Shown: positions 1 through 6,867, counted from the first letter of the stretch. The stretch: 9,546 nt of DNA from Verrucomicrobiota bacterium (GCA_026225155.1 JAMFSG010000360.1:1-9546); one strand, 5' to 3'. Notes: generated from the sequence alone by a model not told the origin. Program-made: numbers and translations.

Positions 1-1
1 A

Positions 2-76
2 ATGAGTCTAGCTGAAAAGTTTTCCGATGCAAGATTGAACGGCTGGCGGCTTGTCAAATCAAAGGCTGTGGTTTAA
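2..76 (+). CDS. Possible 3' tail of an upstream gene
   Basis: An open frame enters from the left edge and ends with TAA at 74-76. It reads ...EKFSDARLNGWRLVKSKAVV and could be the C-terminus of a gene that starts outside the window. It is too short to assign to a family, and an in-frame ATG at 2-4 would also allow a 24-residue peptide. No homology is recognised. The entry marks where an upstream gene may end, 9 bp before the protease start; non-coding leader DNA is equally possible. Confidence 0.2.
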   Translation: MSLAEKFSDARLNGWRLVKSKAVV

Positions 77-79
77 TTT
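51..79 (+). promoter_or_regulatory. Candidate sigma-70-type promoter of the protease gene
   Basis: TTGTCA at 51-56 matches the -35 consensus at five of six bases. It is followed by TTTAAT (72-77) or, with a 17-bp spacer, TAATTT (74-79) as a -10. The ATG at 86 lies only a few bases beyond, so a transcript would be leaderless or nearly so, and no Shine-Dalgarno sequence is visible. The -10 match and spacing are not both ideal, so this is a weak call. Confidence 0.25.
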
Positions 80-85
80 CACTAA

Positions 86-1036
86 ATGTCGTTGAAGCAA
101 CATCTTGCCATCGCTTCGCTGCTCGTTTGCGGCGTGCAATTCAATTTCGCCGACACCATCCAGCTCAAAGACAAGGATGCCGTCACCGGAAAAATTCTCG
201 CTGAGAAACCCGATGCCGTCGTCGTGGACGTCGGCTACACGGTGCTGATCGTTCCTCGCAATGTCATCACGCGCATCGTCAAGGCGAATGAAACCAACAC
301 GCCCGTGGTTGCGCCGCTGACCGATAACGGGCAATTTTATTCCGCCAGCACCAAGCCGTTCGCCGCCCGCGATGTCAGCTCGCTCGTCAAGCAGATCGGC
401 GAATCCGTCGTGCAAGTGCGCACGCCGGAAGGTTTAGGCTCGGGATTTTTCATCAATCCTGACGGCTACCTCATCACCAATTTTCATGTCATCGAAGGCG
501 AGACGGAAATTTCCGTGGAAGTCTATCGCCAGGCCGACGGCAATTTGAACCGCGAGATTTACAAGCAGGTGAAAATCATCGCCATCAATAAATTTCACGA
601 CCTCGCGCTGTTGCAGATTCAGGACAAAAACGCGCCGAAGTTCAAGCCCGTTTTACTTGGCGATTCCGACGCCTTGAACGTGGGCGATTCCGTTTTTGCC
701 ATCGGCAGTCCGCTCGGCCTCGAACGCACGGTGACGCAAGGCATTTTGAGCACCAAGACACGCCAGCTTGAAGGCGAACTGTATTTGCAGACCAGCGCGC
801 AGATCAATCCCGGCAACAGCGGTGGCCCGCTGTTCAATCTCGCCGGCGAAGTCGTCGGCGTGACGAACATGAAGATCACTTTCGGTGAAGGTCTTGGATT
901 TGCGATTCCGGTCGAACTTGTGAAAAGTTTTCTCGATCACCGCGATGCGTTTGCCTACTCGACCGACAATCCAAACAATCCGTATCGCTACCTCGAACCG
1001 CCCAGCCGGACGAAAAGCAAGCCGACGGATAAATGA
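86..1036 (+). CDS. Secreted S1C (DegP/HtrA-like) serine protease without PDZ domain
   Basis: A 316-residue trypsin-like protease, probably periplasmic, that would cleave misfolded or specific envelope proteins. Residues 1-22 form a signal peptide (hydrophobic core LAIASLLVCGV, likely cleavage after FA). Residues about 24-68 form a small beta-rich module (IQLKDKDAVTGKI...VPRNVITRI) before the catalytic domain. The triad is clear: His134 in NFHVIEGE, Asp172 in HDLALLQI, and Ser245 in NPGNSGGPL, with the oxyanion GNSGG at 243-247. The chain stops about 35 residues after the catalytic core (GLGFAIPVELV), so the PDZ domains of DegP and DegS are absent. The C-terminus is proline- and lysine-rich. 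The next gene overlaps the stop by 4 bp (ATGA), suggesting translational coupling. The family is certain; the substrate is unknown. Confidence 0.92.
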   Translation: MSLKQHLAIASLLVCGVQFNFADTIQLKDKDAVTGKILAEKPDAVVVDVGYTVLIVPRNVITRIVKANETNTPVVAPLTDNGQFYSASTKPFAARDVSSLVKQIGESVVQVRTPEGLGSGFFINPDGYLITNFHVIEGETEISVEVYRQADGNLNREIYKQVKIIAINKFHDLALLQIQDKNAPKFKPVLLGDSDALNVGDSVFAIGSPLGLERTVTQGILSTKTRQLEGELYLQTSAQINPGNSGGPLFNLAGEVVGVTNMKITFGEGLGFAIPVELVKSFLDHRDAFAYSTDNPNNPYRYLEPPSRTKSKPTDK

Positions 1037-1425
1037 ATTGGATTTTAAAAAATAAGTTCGGAAAAATCCTATTACTGATTGCAGCAACTGCTTTCGGAAT
1101 TTATTCAGTAATTGGAATTGGCAAGGTTGGGCATCAAGTAGAAGCCCGAAATATCGAGGAAGATGTTGGCAAAGCGGTGGAACAATTAAACAATAGTCAG
1201 GTTGGCACTCAACGATTGGAAGTATTTATACAAAAATTAAAAGCAGTGAATACAAGCACTGCTCCCATTGATCTGAAACAGGCTTTGGATGATTATATTG
1301 ATTCATTGCAAAACGCTCTTGATGCGTATAAATCTGGCCAGTCAGTCACGAATTACGATCAGCAAATCGCGGAAAAGAAAGAAGTTTTCTCAAAAATCCT
1401 TAAAAAATATTTAGACAGTTATTGA
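1033..1425 (+). CDS. Small membrane-anchored helical protein, unknown function
   Basis: A 130-residue protein whose ATG overlaps the protease stop (ATGA), so it is probably co-translated. Residues about 9-29 (FGKILLLIAATAFGIYSVIG) look like one membrane segment or uncleaved signal anchor after a lysine-containing N-terminus. The rest is predicted mostly helical and charged (EEDVGKAVEQLNN, KQALDDYIDSLQNALDAY, EKKEVFSKILKKYL), consistent with a coiled-coil or helical bundle in the periplasm. No known family is recognised. Base composition is about 40% GC, against about 60% in flanking genes, and codon use is AT-rich, suggesting a different origin. By position it might assist or regulate the protease, but that is inference only. 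Confidence 0.7.
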   Translation: MNWILKNKFGKILLLIAATAFGIYSVIGIGKVGHQVEARNIEEDVGKAVEQLNNSQVGTQRLEVFIQKLKAVNTSTAPIDLKQALDDYIDSLQNALDAYKSGQSVTNYDQQIAEKKEVFSKILKKYLDSY

Positions 1426-1450
1426 TCATTTCCCAAATTATTTGAATTTT

Positions 1451-3340
1451 ATGACCATTGAAATCCTTCGTCCGCTTTTCCTCGCCGCCGTTGCCACGTC
1501 GCTGGCTTTCGCCAATTCCAGCCGCGCCGCGATTCCGGCCGCCGAAAATCTTTTGCCGGCGGACACGTTCGTATTTTTCACCATCCCGGACACCGACGCG
1601 TTGCGCGCCGCGAGCAAAGTTTCGCCGCAACTCATGTTCTGGAACGATCCGGCCATGAAGCCGTTTCACGACAAGTTCGTGGCTAAGTTGAGCGAAAAAT
1701 ATATCGCGCCGCTCGAAAAAGATCTCGGCGTGAAGGTCGCGGATTTTGCCAACCTGCCGCACGGCCAGATCACGCTCGGCGTCACTGTCAACGGCGCGAA
1801 CGCTCACGACGACATTCCGCCCGGTTTCGTGTTTTTGCTGGATGCGAAGGACAAGAGTGATTCGCTCAAAACAAACCTCACCACGCTCACGAAAAAATGG
1901 ACGGACGCCGGACGCGCGCTGCGCACGGAAACGATCCACGGCCTGACATTCACCGTCGTGACGCTGTCGAGCAACGATCTCGCAGGCATCATCCCGCAAA
2001 AACCACCGGTTTCGGAAATCGGCAAAGACCCGAAGCCCGCCAAGCCGGTGGATGTTTATTTCACGCAGTTCCAGTCGTTGCTGATCGCCGGCACTTCAAT
2101 CAATGCGGTTGAGCCGGTCGCCGCACATCTGACTGGCGGCAGCGCGCCCGCGCTCACGGACAATGCGACGTTCGCAGCGGACAAGCTTACGCAATTCCGC
2201 GATGCGCCGACCTATTACGGCTGGTTCAACACAAAGGCATTTTTCGATCTCGTTTCGCAAGCGCCCGATGACAGCAACGATGCGAACGCCTCGCCGTTCG
2301 CACCGAAATTTTCCGCCGCGAAAATCATCGGCGTGGTCGGCCTCGGCGGTTTGAAATCCGCCAGCCTCGCGCTACGCGAATCGCATGACGGCTCGATCTT
2401 GACCGTGCATCTTGACGCGCCGGACAGCGCGCGTGCCGGTCTGTTGAAAATTCTTGCGTTGCCCGCGAAGGATGCAAACCCGCCCGCGTTCGTGCCGGAT
2501 GGGGTTGTGAAATTTTCCCGCATCCGTTTGGACGGCAAACAGACGTGGGCCGAACTGCAAAAAATCATCGCCGCGATTTCGCCCGGCGGTCTGGCCAGCG
2601 TGAACTCGGTCATTGATATGGCAAATTCTTCCGCGCAGCAGAAAGATCCCAGCTTCGACATCCGCAACAATCTTTTCGGCAATCTCGGCGACGATATTGT
2701 GAATTATCAGAAATCTCCCGTCGGCGATTCGCTTGCGGCTTTTGCCCGGCCGCCGTCATTGACTTTGGTCGGCGTCGCCAATCCCGACCAGGTCATTGAT
2801 GCGATCAAGGTGGTGACTTCAATGATTTTGCCGCAAGCCGATGCGCCCGCGCCACGCGATTTTCTCGGCCACAAAATTTATTCCATCGCCATGCGCCCGC
2901 AACGCACCGCTGACGGCACAGCCGTTCCCGCGCCGCCGTTGCTCGTGAGTTCCAGTAGCGGTTATGTGGCCTTCAGTTTGGATCCCGGTATTTTAGAAGA
3001 ATACCTCCGCAGCGCCGACGGCAAAACCAAACCGTTGAGCCAGCTTCCCGGGCTGGCCGATGCCGAACAACACATCGGCGGTGCCGGTGGCGGATTGTTT
3101 GGCTATCAAAACCAGCGCGAGGCCATGCGCGTCGCCTTCAAGCTCGCAAAAAATTCCGTGGATGCCGATGCCTCGTTAAGAATATTGCCGCCGGTTTTTC
3201 GCGACTCGCTGGATTTCACATTGCTGCCCGACTTTGACCAGGTGGCGAAATACTTTTACATCTCCGTCTATGGCGGCAAGACAACTGACGACGGCCTTGA
3301 CCTGAAGGTTTTCACCCCGCGCCCGCCGCAATTGAATTGA
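1451..3340 (+). CDS. Large secreted protein of unknown function (DUF3352-like)
   Basis: A 629-residue protein starting at ATG 1451; a TTG nine bases upstream is the alternative start. Residues 1-26 are a signal peptide (RPLFLAAVATSLAFANSSRA, cleavage near SRA-A). The mature chain opens with LLPADTFVFFTIPDTDALRA and SPQLMFWNDPAMKPFHDKF. I associate this opening with large, poorly characterised secreted proteins of Verrucomicrobia and Planctomycetes resembling DUF3352. A second related-looking block appears in the C-terminal half (VGDSLAAFARPPSLTLVGVANPDQV... PPLLVSSSSGYVAFSLDPGILEEYLRS), suggesting two similar lobes. There are no catalytic motifs, lipobox or anchoring segment. It lies 25 bp after the small membrane protein, in the same direction, and is followed by a strong terminator, so it probably closes a three-gene transcript. 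The family name is tentative; function is unknown. Confidence 0.85.
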   Translation: MTIEILRPLFLAAVATSLAFANSSRAAIPAAENLLPADTFVFFTIPDTDALRAASKVSPQLMFWNDPAMKPFHDKFVAKLSEKYIAPLEKDLGVKVADFANLPHGQITLGVTVNGANAHDDIPPGFVFLLDAKDKSDSLKTNLTTLTKKWTDAGRALRTETIHGLTFTVVTLSSNDLAGIIPQKPPVSEIGKDPKPAKPVDVYFTQFQSLLIAGTSINAVEPVAAHLTGGSAPALTDNATFAADKLTQFRDAPTYYGWFNTKAFFDLVSQAPDDSNDANASPFAPKFSAAKIIGVVGLGGLKSASLALRESHDGSILTVHLDAPDSARAGLLKILALPAKDANPPAFVPDGVVKFSRIRLDGKQTWAELQKIIAAISPGGLASVNSVIDMANSSAQQKDPSFDIRNNLFGNLGDDIVNYQKSPVGDSLAAFARPPSLTLVGVANPDQVIDAIKVVTSMILPQADAPAPRDFLGHKIYSIAMRPQRTADGTAVPAPPLLVSSSSGYVAFSLDPGILEEYLRSADGKTKPLSQLPGLADAEQHIGGAGGGLFGYQNQREAMRVAFKLAKNSVDADASLRILPPVFRDSLDFTLLPDFDQVAKYFYISVYGGKTTDDGLDLKVFTPRPPQLN

Positions 3341-3385
3341 TCCGTTTCAAGCCGGCGAACAAACCAGATTCAAGTTTGCTTTCAA

Positions 3386-3420
3386 CCCTCTGCCGTCACG
3401 GCGGCAGAGGGTTTTTATTT
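3386..3420 (+). terminator. Intrinsic terminator after the secreted-protein gene
   Basis: A perfect 10-bp stem, CCCTCTGCCG at 3386-3395 and CGGCAGAGGG at 3402-3411, encloses a 6-base loop and is followed directly by TTTTTATTT. It sits 45 bp after the stop at 3340 and 15 bp before the end of the convergent YhbY gene. The T-tract exists only on the plus strand, so it should act mainly on plus-strand transcripts. Confidence 0.9.
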
Positions 3421-3435
3421 GGGCGTTGAAAAAAA

Positions 3436-3732
3436 TCATTCGTCCGCCGACGCAGCCGCAGCCGGACGCGGCCGGTGCAAAACCATCACGTTACCGACGC
3501 GCATGACGAGGTGGCTCGCGGTTTTTTCCGCCAGTTGCGGCGCGAGTTCTTTTTTCTGCTCCTTGAATTCGACGAACTTGATCTTCACCAATTCATGCTG
3601 CGCCAGCGCAGTATTTACTGAATCAATAAAGCCTTCGCTTAAACCGGCTTTGCCGACTTTTAGCATTGGCTCCAGCGATTGCGCGGCGGCTTTGAATTTG
3701 CGGATCTGCGGATTGGTCAACGGTTCAAGCAT
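3436..3732 (-). CDS. yhbY: YhbY family RNA-binding protein (CRM domain)
   Basis: A 98-residue protein that is essentially one CRS1/YhbY (CRM) domain, a KH-like RNA-binding fold associated with the pre-50S ribosomal subunit. The family pattern is visible in order: LTNPQIRKFKAAAQSLEPMLKVGKAGLSEGFIDSVNTALAQHELVKIKFVEF, with the typical (L/V)KVGK.GL loop at residues 25-31 and HELVK near 47-51, then VGNVMVLHRP at the end (family: GN..vLyR). The length is normal. The start is ATG at 3730-3732. The C-terminus adds a short alanine-rich tail (PRPAAAASADE). It is transcribed towards the terminator at 3386-3420. The likely role is ribosome assembly in the cytoplasm. Confidence 0.9.
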   Translation of the reverse strand: MLEPLTNPQIRKFKAAAQSLEPMLKVGKAGLSEGFIDSVNTALAQHELVKIKFVEFKEQKKELAPQLAEKTASHLVMRVGNVMVLHRPRPAAAASADE

Positions 3733-3792
3733 CGGACGCGCAGTCTAAATTGTTCCTTACAAAATGCCAGAGGCAATCTTCCGTTGCCTTTA

Positions 3793-3865
3793 GGTGGGGC
3801 GAGACTCCGTCGAGCCGTGACATTGTTTGGTGGTATTATTTTAGACGATGAAGTCTCGCTCTACC
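3793..3865. repeat. Imperfect inverted repeat built from the GGTGGGGCGAGACTCCGTCG element
   Basis: The left arm GGTGGGGCGAGACTCCGTCG (3793-3812) and the right arm CGATGAAGTCTCGCTCTACC (3846-3865) are inverted copies matching at 16 of 20 positions, separated by 33 bp. Read as plus-strand RNA, three of the four differences become G-U pairs and one stays mismatched, so a nearly complete 20-bp hairpin would form. The left arm belongs to a family seen twice more here (5179 and 6839). The pair fills the gap between yhbY and the 2H-phosphoesterase gene and ends 3 bp from that gene's stop. It resembles a MITE or REP-type element. Confidence 0.75.
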
Positions 3866-3868
3866 GAT

Positions 3869-4543
3869 TTACCGCAACGGATATTCCTGCAACGTGCGCG
3901 AGGATTCCGCCGAGGCATACCAATCGCCAAAAATCAGTTGGATGCGATCCGCCGTCATTTCGCCAAAATCCGTCTCGCGATTTTCTGCCAACAAGCTGGC
4001 CAAGGGTTTCCAATCCGTTTGCGGCCGGCAAAAACGCATGGCCGTGATGTGCGCGGAATTGATTTTGTAGCGGCGGTCTAAACGATCTGTGAGTCCGTTT
4101 TGCGCGAAGGCGTCGCGCAGCTCGGCGCGGATTTTTTCCAGTGTGTCGTCCTGCGGAAATCCTTGGATGATCACCGCGCCCGGCGAAGCGGTGACGCCGC
4201 GAAAACAAATTGCGAAAGGCTTTTGGCGCGATAAAACTTCCTTGATGACGGCGCGGCAGGCGGCGAGTTGACGAATCTCGGGGCGCCAAAATTCCGTCCC
4301 CGAAATGATCGTCAACACCGTGACGTGAAATTCTTCCGGCTGGTAAAAATATTGCCCAGGCGCAACTATAGCGATCTGCTTGAGGAAGGCACTTATCTTT
4401 TCCTGCACCAATTTTGGCGGACGAACAGCCAGCCCCACGCTGCGCCGCAAGTCTTTTGACTTGTCCAATAAATGATCTAGCTGTGGGCTACCACGTTCAA
4501 ATGCCGACACGGCTTCGCGCCAAAGCTGTTGATAAATCTCCAA
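3869..4543 (-). CDS. 2H phosphoesterase / 2'-5' RNA ligase-like protein
   Basis: A 224-residue protein carrying the two H-x-T motifs that define the 2H phosphoesterase superfamily: His73-Val-Thr75 in EEFHVTVLTI and His165-Ile-Thr167 in NSAHITAMRF. They are spaced about 90 residues apart, as usual for two-lobed members. Such enzymes act on 2',3'-cyclic or 2'-5' RNA phosphodiester ends, or related small cyclic phosphates; the exact substrate cannot be read from sequence. The start is a TTG at 4541-4543, chosen because the frame is closed by the Maf stop just upstream and AAGGA lies 5 bases before it. The gene follows maf by 9 bp and is probably translationally coupled to it. The product is cytosolic, with no signal peptide. 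Confidence 0.82.
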   Translation of the reverse strand: MEIYQQLWREAVSAFERGSPQLDHLLDKSKDLRRSVGLAVRPPKLVQEKISAFLKQIAIVAPGQYFYQPEEFHVTVLTIISGTEFWRPEIRQLAACRAVIKEVLSRQKPFAICFRGVTASPGAVIIQGFPQDDTLEKIRAELRDAFAQNGLTDRLDRRYKINSAHITAMRFCRPQTDWKPLASLLAENRETDFGEMTADRIQLIFGDWYASAESSRTLQEYPLR

Positions 4544-4548
4544 GCGAT

Positions 4549-4553
4549 TCCTT
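4549..4553 (-). promoter_or_regulatory. Ribosome binding site deciding a TTG start
   Basis: On the minus strand AAGGA lies 5 bases before the TTG start of the 2H phosphoesterase gene. It shares its first A with the TGA stop of maf (4553-4555). The same reading frame is used on both sides of that stop. This supports both the unusual TTG start and coupling of the two genes. Confidence 0.65.
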
Positions 4554-5128
4554 CACCGCGCCGACCACGCGTCCAGTTCCGTTTTGAGTTGTTCCAGCGG
4601 CAGGCCGACGACGTTGCTGAACGAGCCGGAAATCTCCGCGACGATCAATTCGCCGTGCTCCTGGATCGCATACGCGCCCGCCTTGTCGAGCGGATTGATC
4701 TTGGCAAGATAATCACCGATCTGATTTTCCGTGAGCGGACGAAAGACCACGTCCGTGCTGATGGCAAAAATCCGTTCGTGATGCGTGCGCAAATGCATCA
4801 AGCAGACGCCGGTGACGACTTGATGCGTGCGCCCTTGCAATTGCCTCAACATCCGGCGCGCGTCCGCGAGATTGCGCGGCTTGCCGAAAATTTTCCCATC
4901 GAGAAAAACCAGCGTGTCCGCGCCGAGCACGAGAAAGTCGGGATGTTTCTTGGCGATGACCCGCGTCTTGCGATGCGCGTTGAGCTGGCAGATCTCCTGC
5001 GGCGACAGATGTTCGGGCGCAACTTCGGTCGCGTCGCTGGCGACGACTTGAAATTCCACCTCCAGTTGCCGCAGCAATTCCGCACGGCGCGGCGAAGCAG
5101 ATGCCAGGATGAATGGCGGCAGTTTCAC
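4553..5128 (-). CDS. maf: Maf family nucleoside triphosphate pyrophosphatase
   Basis: A 191-residue cytosolic house-cleaning enzyme that hydrolyses non-canonical or excess nucleoside triphosphates to monophosphate and pyrophosphate; the YhdE type prefers dTTP and UTP. Family motifs appear in order: SASPRR at residues 10-15 (phosphate binding), GADT at 69-72 with catalytic Asp71, GKP at 82-84, THQVVTGV at 101-108, KAGAYAIQ at 149-156, and SNVVGLP at 171-177. The length is typical. The start is GTG at 5126-5128 and gives the canonical short N-terminus MKLPPFILASASPRR. The gene is divergent from aroK across a 128-bp gap containing one dispersed repeat. The downstream partner is the 2H phosphoesterase gene. 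Confidence 0.93.
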   Translation of the reverse strand: MKLPPFILASASPRRAELLRQLEVEFQVVASDATEVAPEHLSPQEICQLNAHRKTRVIAKKHPDFLVLGADTLVFLDGKIFGKPRNLADARRMLRQLQGRTHQVVTGVCLMHLRTHHERIFAISTDVVFRPLTENQIGDYLAKINPLDKAGAYAIQEHGELIVAEISGSFSNVVGLPLEQLKTELDAWSAR

Positions 5129-5178
5129 ACGCCCAAACTAGCACGAATTAGAAATGTGTCGAGGGGTCGAAAAAAATT

Positions 5179-5204
5179 GGTGGGGCGAGCGTCCGCGCGA
5201 GCCG
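5179..5204 (+). repeat. Dispersed GGTGGGGCGAG repeat, copy 2
   Basis: The 26-bp element at these positions begins GGTGGGGCGAG and ends CGAGCCG, like the copies at 3793 and 6839, but has a divergent centre (CGTCCGCG instead of ACTCCGT). It lies between the divergent maf and aroK genes, so it may fall in an untranslated leader. No inverted partner is visible nearby. Confidence 0.65.
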
Positions 5205-5256
5205 CCGCTAAAAATTCAAACGTGCTTTGCGCCGCAAAATCCGTTAATCCATCGCC

Positions 5257-5796
5257 ATGCAAAATGGCCGTCACCTCGTCAACCTCGCGCTCATCGGTTT
5301 CATGGGCACGGGCAAGACGTCCGTCGGTCGCCTCGCCGCCGAGCAGTTGCATTTCGAATATCTCGACACGGACGAATTGATCCAGACACACACCGGCCGC
5401 ACGATCGCCGACATTTTCAAGACCGACGGCGAAGCCGCTTTTCGCGCGCTGGAAAAAAAAGTCGTCGCCGAACTCGCCAACCGGAATAAAACCGTCGTCT
5501 CCACCGGCGGCGGCTTGCCGGCGAATGCAGAAAATCTTGCAAGTTTGAAAACGCACGCGCTGGTCGTCTGCCTTTGGGCGTCGCCGGAAAAAATTTGGGA
5601 ACGCGTGCGCAACCAGTCGCATCGTCCGCTGCTGCACGATCCCGATCCGCAGAAAAAAATCCGCGAACTGCTCGCCGTGCGCGAACCATTTTACAAACAG
5701 GCCGACGTGCTGATGAACACGGACATCCGCACCGTCCGCGAAATGGCGCAGCAGGTCGCGCATCAGTTTCGCATCGCCGTCGCGGGACAAAAATGA
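5257..5796 (+). CDS. aroK: Shikimate kinase
   Basis: A 179-residue cytosolic enzyme that phosphorylates shikimate with ATP, the fifth step of the chorismate pathway to aromatic amino acids. The Walker A loop is GFMGTGKTS at residues 14-22. The shikimate/Mg site DTD is at 37-39, Arg63 lies in the AFRALE segment, and the glycine motif STGGG is at 82-86. The lid arginine is in SHRPLL (Arg123) and the adenine-side arginine in VREPFY (Arg142), followed by the usual Y...AD. The length is normal. The start is ATG 5257; no convincing Shine-Dalgarno sequence is visible. The stop overlaps the queG start (ATGA), so the two are probably co-translated. All key residues are present, so it should be active. 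Confidence 0.95.
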   Translation: MQNGRHLVNLALIGFMGTGKTSVGRLAAEQLHFEYLDTDELIQTHTGRTIADIFKTDGEAAFRALEKKVVAELANRNKTVVSTGGGLPANAENLASLKTHALVVCLWASPEKIWERVRNQSHRPLLHDPDPQKKIRELLAVREPFYKQADVLMNTDIRTVREMAQQVAHQFRIAVAGQK

Positions 5797-6830
5797 AAGC
5801 GGCCATCCGCCAGCGCGCGTTGGAACTGGGCTTTGACGATTGCCGTTTCACTTCCGCCGCCGCGCCCGCCAGCGCAGAAAAATTTCAAACCTGGCTCGCC
5901 CAAAAAAAACACGGCGAAATGGCCTGGCTCGAACGCAACGCCGAAAAACGCGTCGAACCGCAACTCGTTTTAGCCGAGGCAAAAAGTGTCATCGTCCTCG
6001 CGGCCAGCTATGAAACTTCCACTCCGCATTCCGCACTCCGCACTCAGCACTTAGGAGTCGTCGCCCGTTACGCGCGCTTCGATGATTACCACGACATCCT
6101 CGGCGAACGCTTGAAGCAGTTGACCGAATTCGTGAATCAACTCGGCGACGCGTCGGCAAAATCATTGTGGTATGTGGACACCGGCCCGTTGCTCGAACGC
6201 GATCTCGCGCAACGCGCCGGGCTTGGCTTTGTCGGCAAGCATACGAATCTAATCAGCCGCAAATTGGGCAACTGGATTTTTCTTTCCGAGATCATCACGA
6301 CTTTGGAACTCGAACCCGACGACGCGGAAAAGAATCGTTGCGGCACTTGCACGCGTTGCCTGACCGCGTGTCCGACGAACGAGATACCAATACCCTTTCA
6401 ACTCGACGAGCGCAAATGTATCTCCTATCTCACGATCGAGCTGAAAGGTTCCATTCCCGTCGAACTCCGTCCGGCCATCGGTAACCGCATTTACGGCTGC
6501 GACGATTGCCTCGCCGCGTGTCCGTGGAATAAATTCGCCCGCGAAGGCAAGCTGATGAAATCGCACGCGCGGACAGATTTGGATTCGCCGGATTTGATTG
6601 AACTGCTTTCACTCGACGACAAAAATTTCAAATCCCGTTTTGCTGGTTCGCCAATCCTCCGCACAAAGCGGCGCGGGTTGTTGCGGAATGTCTGTGTCGC
6701 GTTGGGCAACATCGGCGATGACTCTGCCCTGCCCCATCTGCAACGCGCGACGGCCGATGCCGAGCCGTTGATCGCCGAACATGCGCGCTGGGCGATTGGG
6801 CAGATCGAATCGCGGCGGGAAAAGTTTTGA
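5793..6830 (+). CDS. queG: Epoxyqueuosine reductase QueG
   Basis: A 345-residue cobalamin- and iron-sulfur-dependent enzyme that reduces epoxyqueuosine to queuosine at the wobble base of GUN tRNAs. The N-terminal cobalamin-binding domain contains ARYARFDDYHDIL and VDTGPLLERDLAQRAGLGFVGKH; Asp129 matches the catalytic aspartate of the family. Two 4Fe-4S clusters are ligated by C183-x2-C186-x2-C189-x3-CP and by Cys209 (KCISYLTIE) plus C236-x2-C239-x3-CPWN. The C-terminus is the short HEAT-like tail (LRTKRRGLLRNVCVALGNIGD...HARWAIGQ). The ATG at 5793 overlaps the aroK stop; a longer in-frame extension upstream is only the aroK gene read in another frame. Residues about 76-87 (STPHSALRTQHL) are encoded partly by a 7-bp tandem repeat that enlarges a loop before the conserved ARYAR. 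Confidence 0.95.
   Translation: MKAAIRQRALELGFDDCRFTSAAAPASAEKFQTWLAQKKHGEMAWLERNAEKRVEPQLVLAEAKSVIVLAASYETSTPHSALRTQHLGVVARYARFDDYHDILGERLKQLTEFVNQLGDASAKSLWYVDTGPLLERDLAQRAGLGFVGKHTNLISRKLGNWIFLSEIITTLELEPDDAEKNRCGTCTRCLTACPTNEIPIPFQLDERKCISYLTIELKGSIPVELRPAIGNRIYGCDDCLAACPWNKFAREGKLMKSHARTDLDSPDLIELLSLDDKNFKSRFAGSPILRTKRRGLLRNVCVALGNIGDDSALPHLQRATADAEPLIAEHARWAIGQIESRREKF
6022..6049 (+). repeat. Four-unit 7-bp tandem repeat inside queG
   Basis: Four consecutive units read CTCCGCA, TTCCGCA, CTCCGCA, CTCAGCA, with a decayed fifth unit after them. Because 7 is not a multiple of 3, successive units are translated in different phases, giving TPHSALRTQH. The repeat sits in a variable loop between the conserved SVIVLAASY and ARYARFDDYH blocks, so the reading frame and fold are probably preserved. 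Confidence 0.8.
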
Positions 6831-6838
6831 GAAAAGCC

Positions 6839-6863
6839 GGTGGGGCGAGACTCCGACGAGCCG
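6839..6863 (+). repeat. Dispersed GGTGGGGCGAGACTCCG repeat, copy 3
   Basis: This 25-bp element differs from the copy at 3793-3817 at one base (CCGACGAG instead of CCGTCGAG). It lies 8 bp after the queG stop. Its near identity to the other copy, in the same plus-strand orientation, marks it as a mobile or conversion-maintained intergenic element. Confidence 0.75.
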
Positions 6864-6867
6864 AAAT

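Noticed and set aside
1442..1450. TTG start for the large secreted protein
   Set aside because: The ATG at 1451 gives a better signal peptide start, and neither has a Shine-Dalgarno sequence.
3419..4081. Plus-strand frames across yhbY and the 2H gene
   Set aside because: They are antisense to well-supported minus-strand genes and show no family motifs.
4529..5380. 283-residue plus-strand frame antisense to maf
   Set aside because: Maf has complete motifs on the minus strand; the plus frame is Arg-rich and runs through the maf-aroK gap and repeat copy 2.
5574..5792. N-terminal extension of QueG from 5574
   Set aside because: It is the aroK gene read in another frame, Arg/Ala-rich and without family similarity; the ATG at 5793 overlaps the aroK stop and starts the conserved domain.
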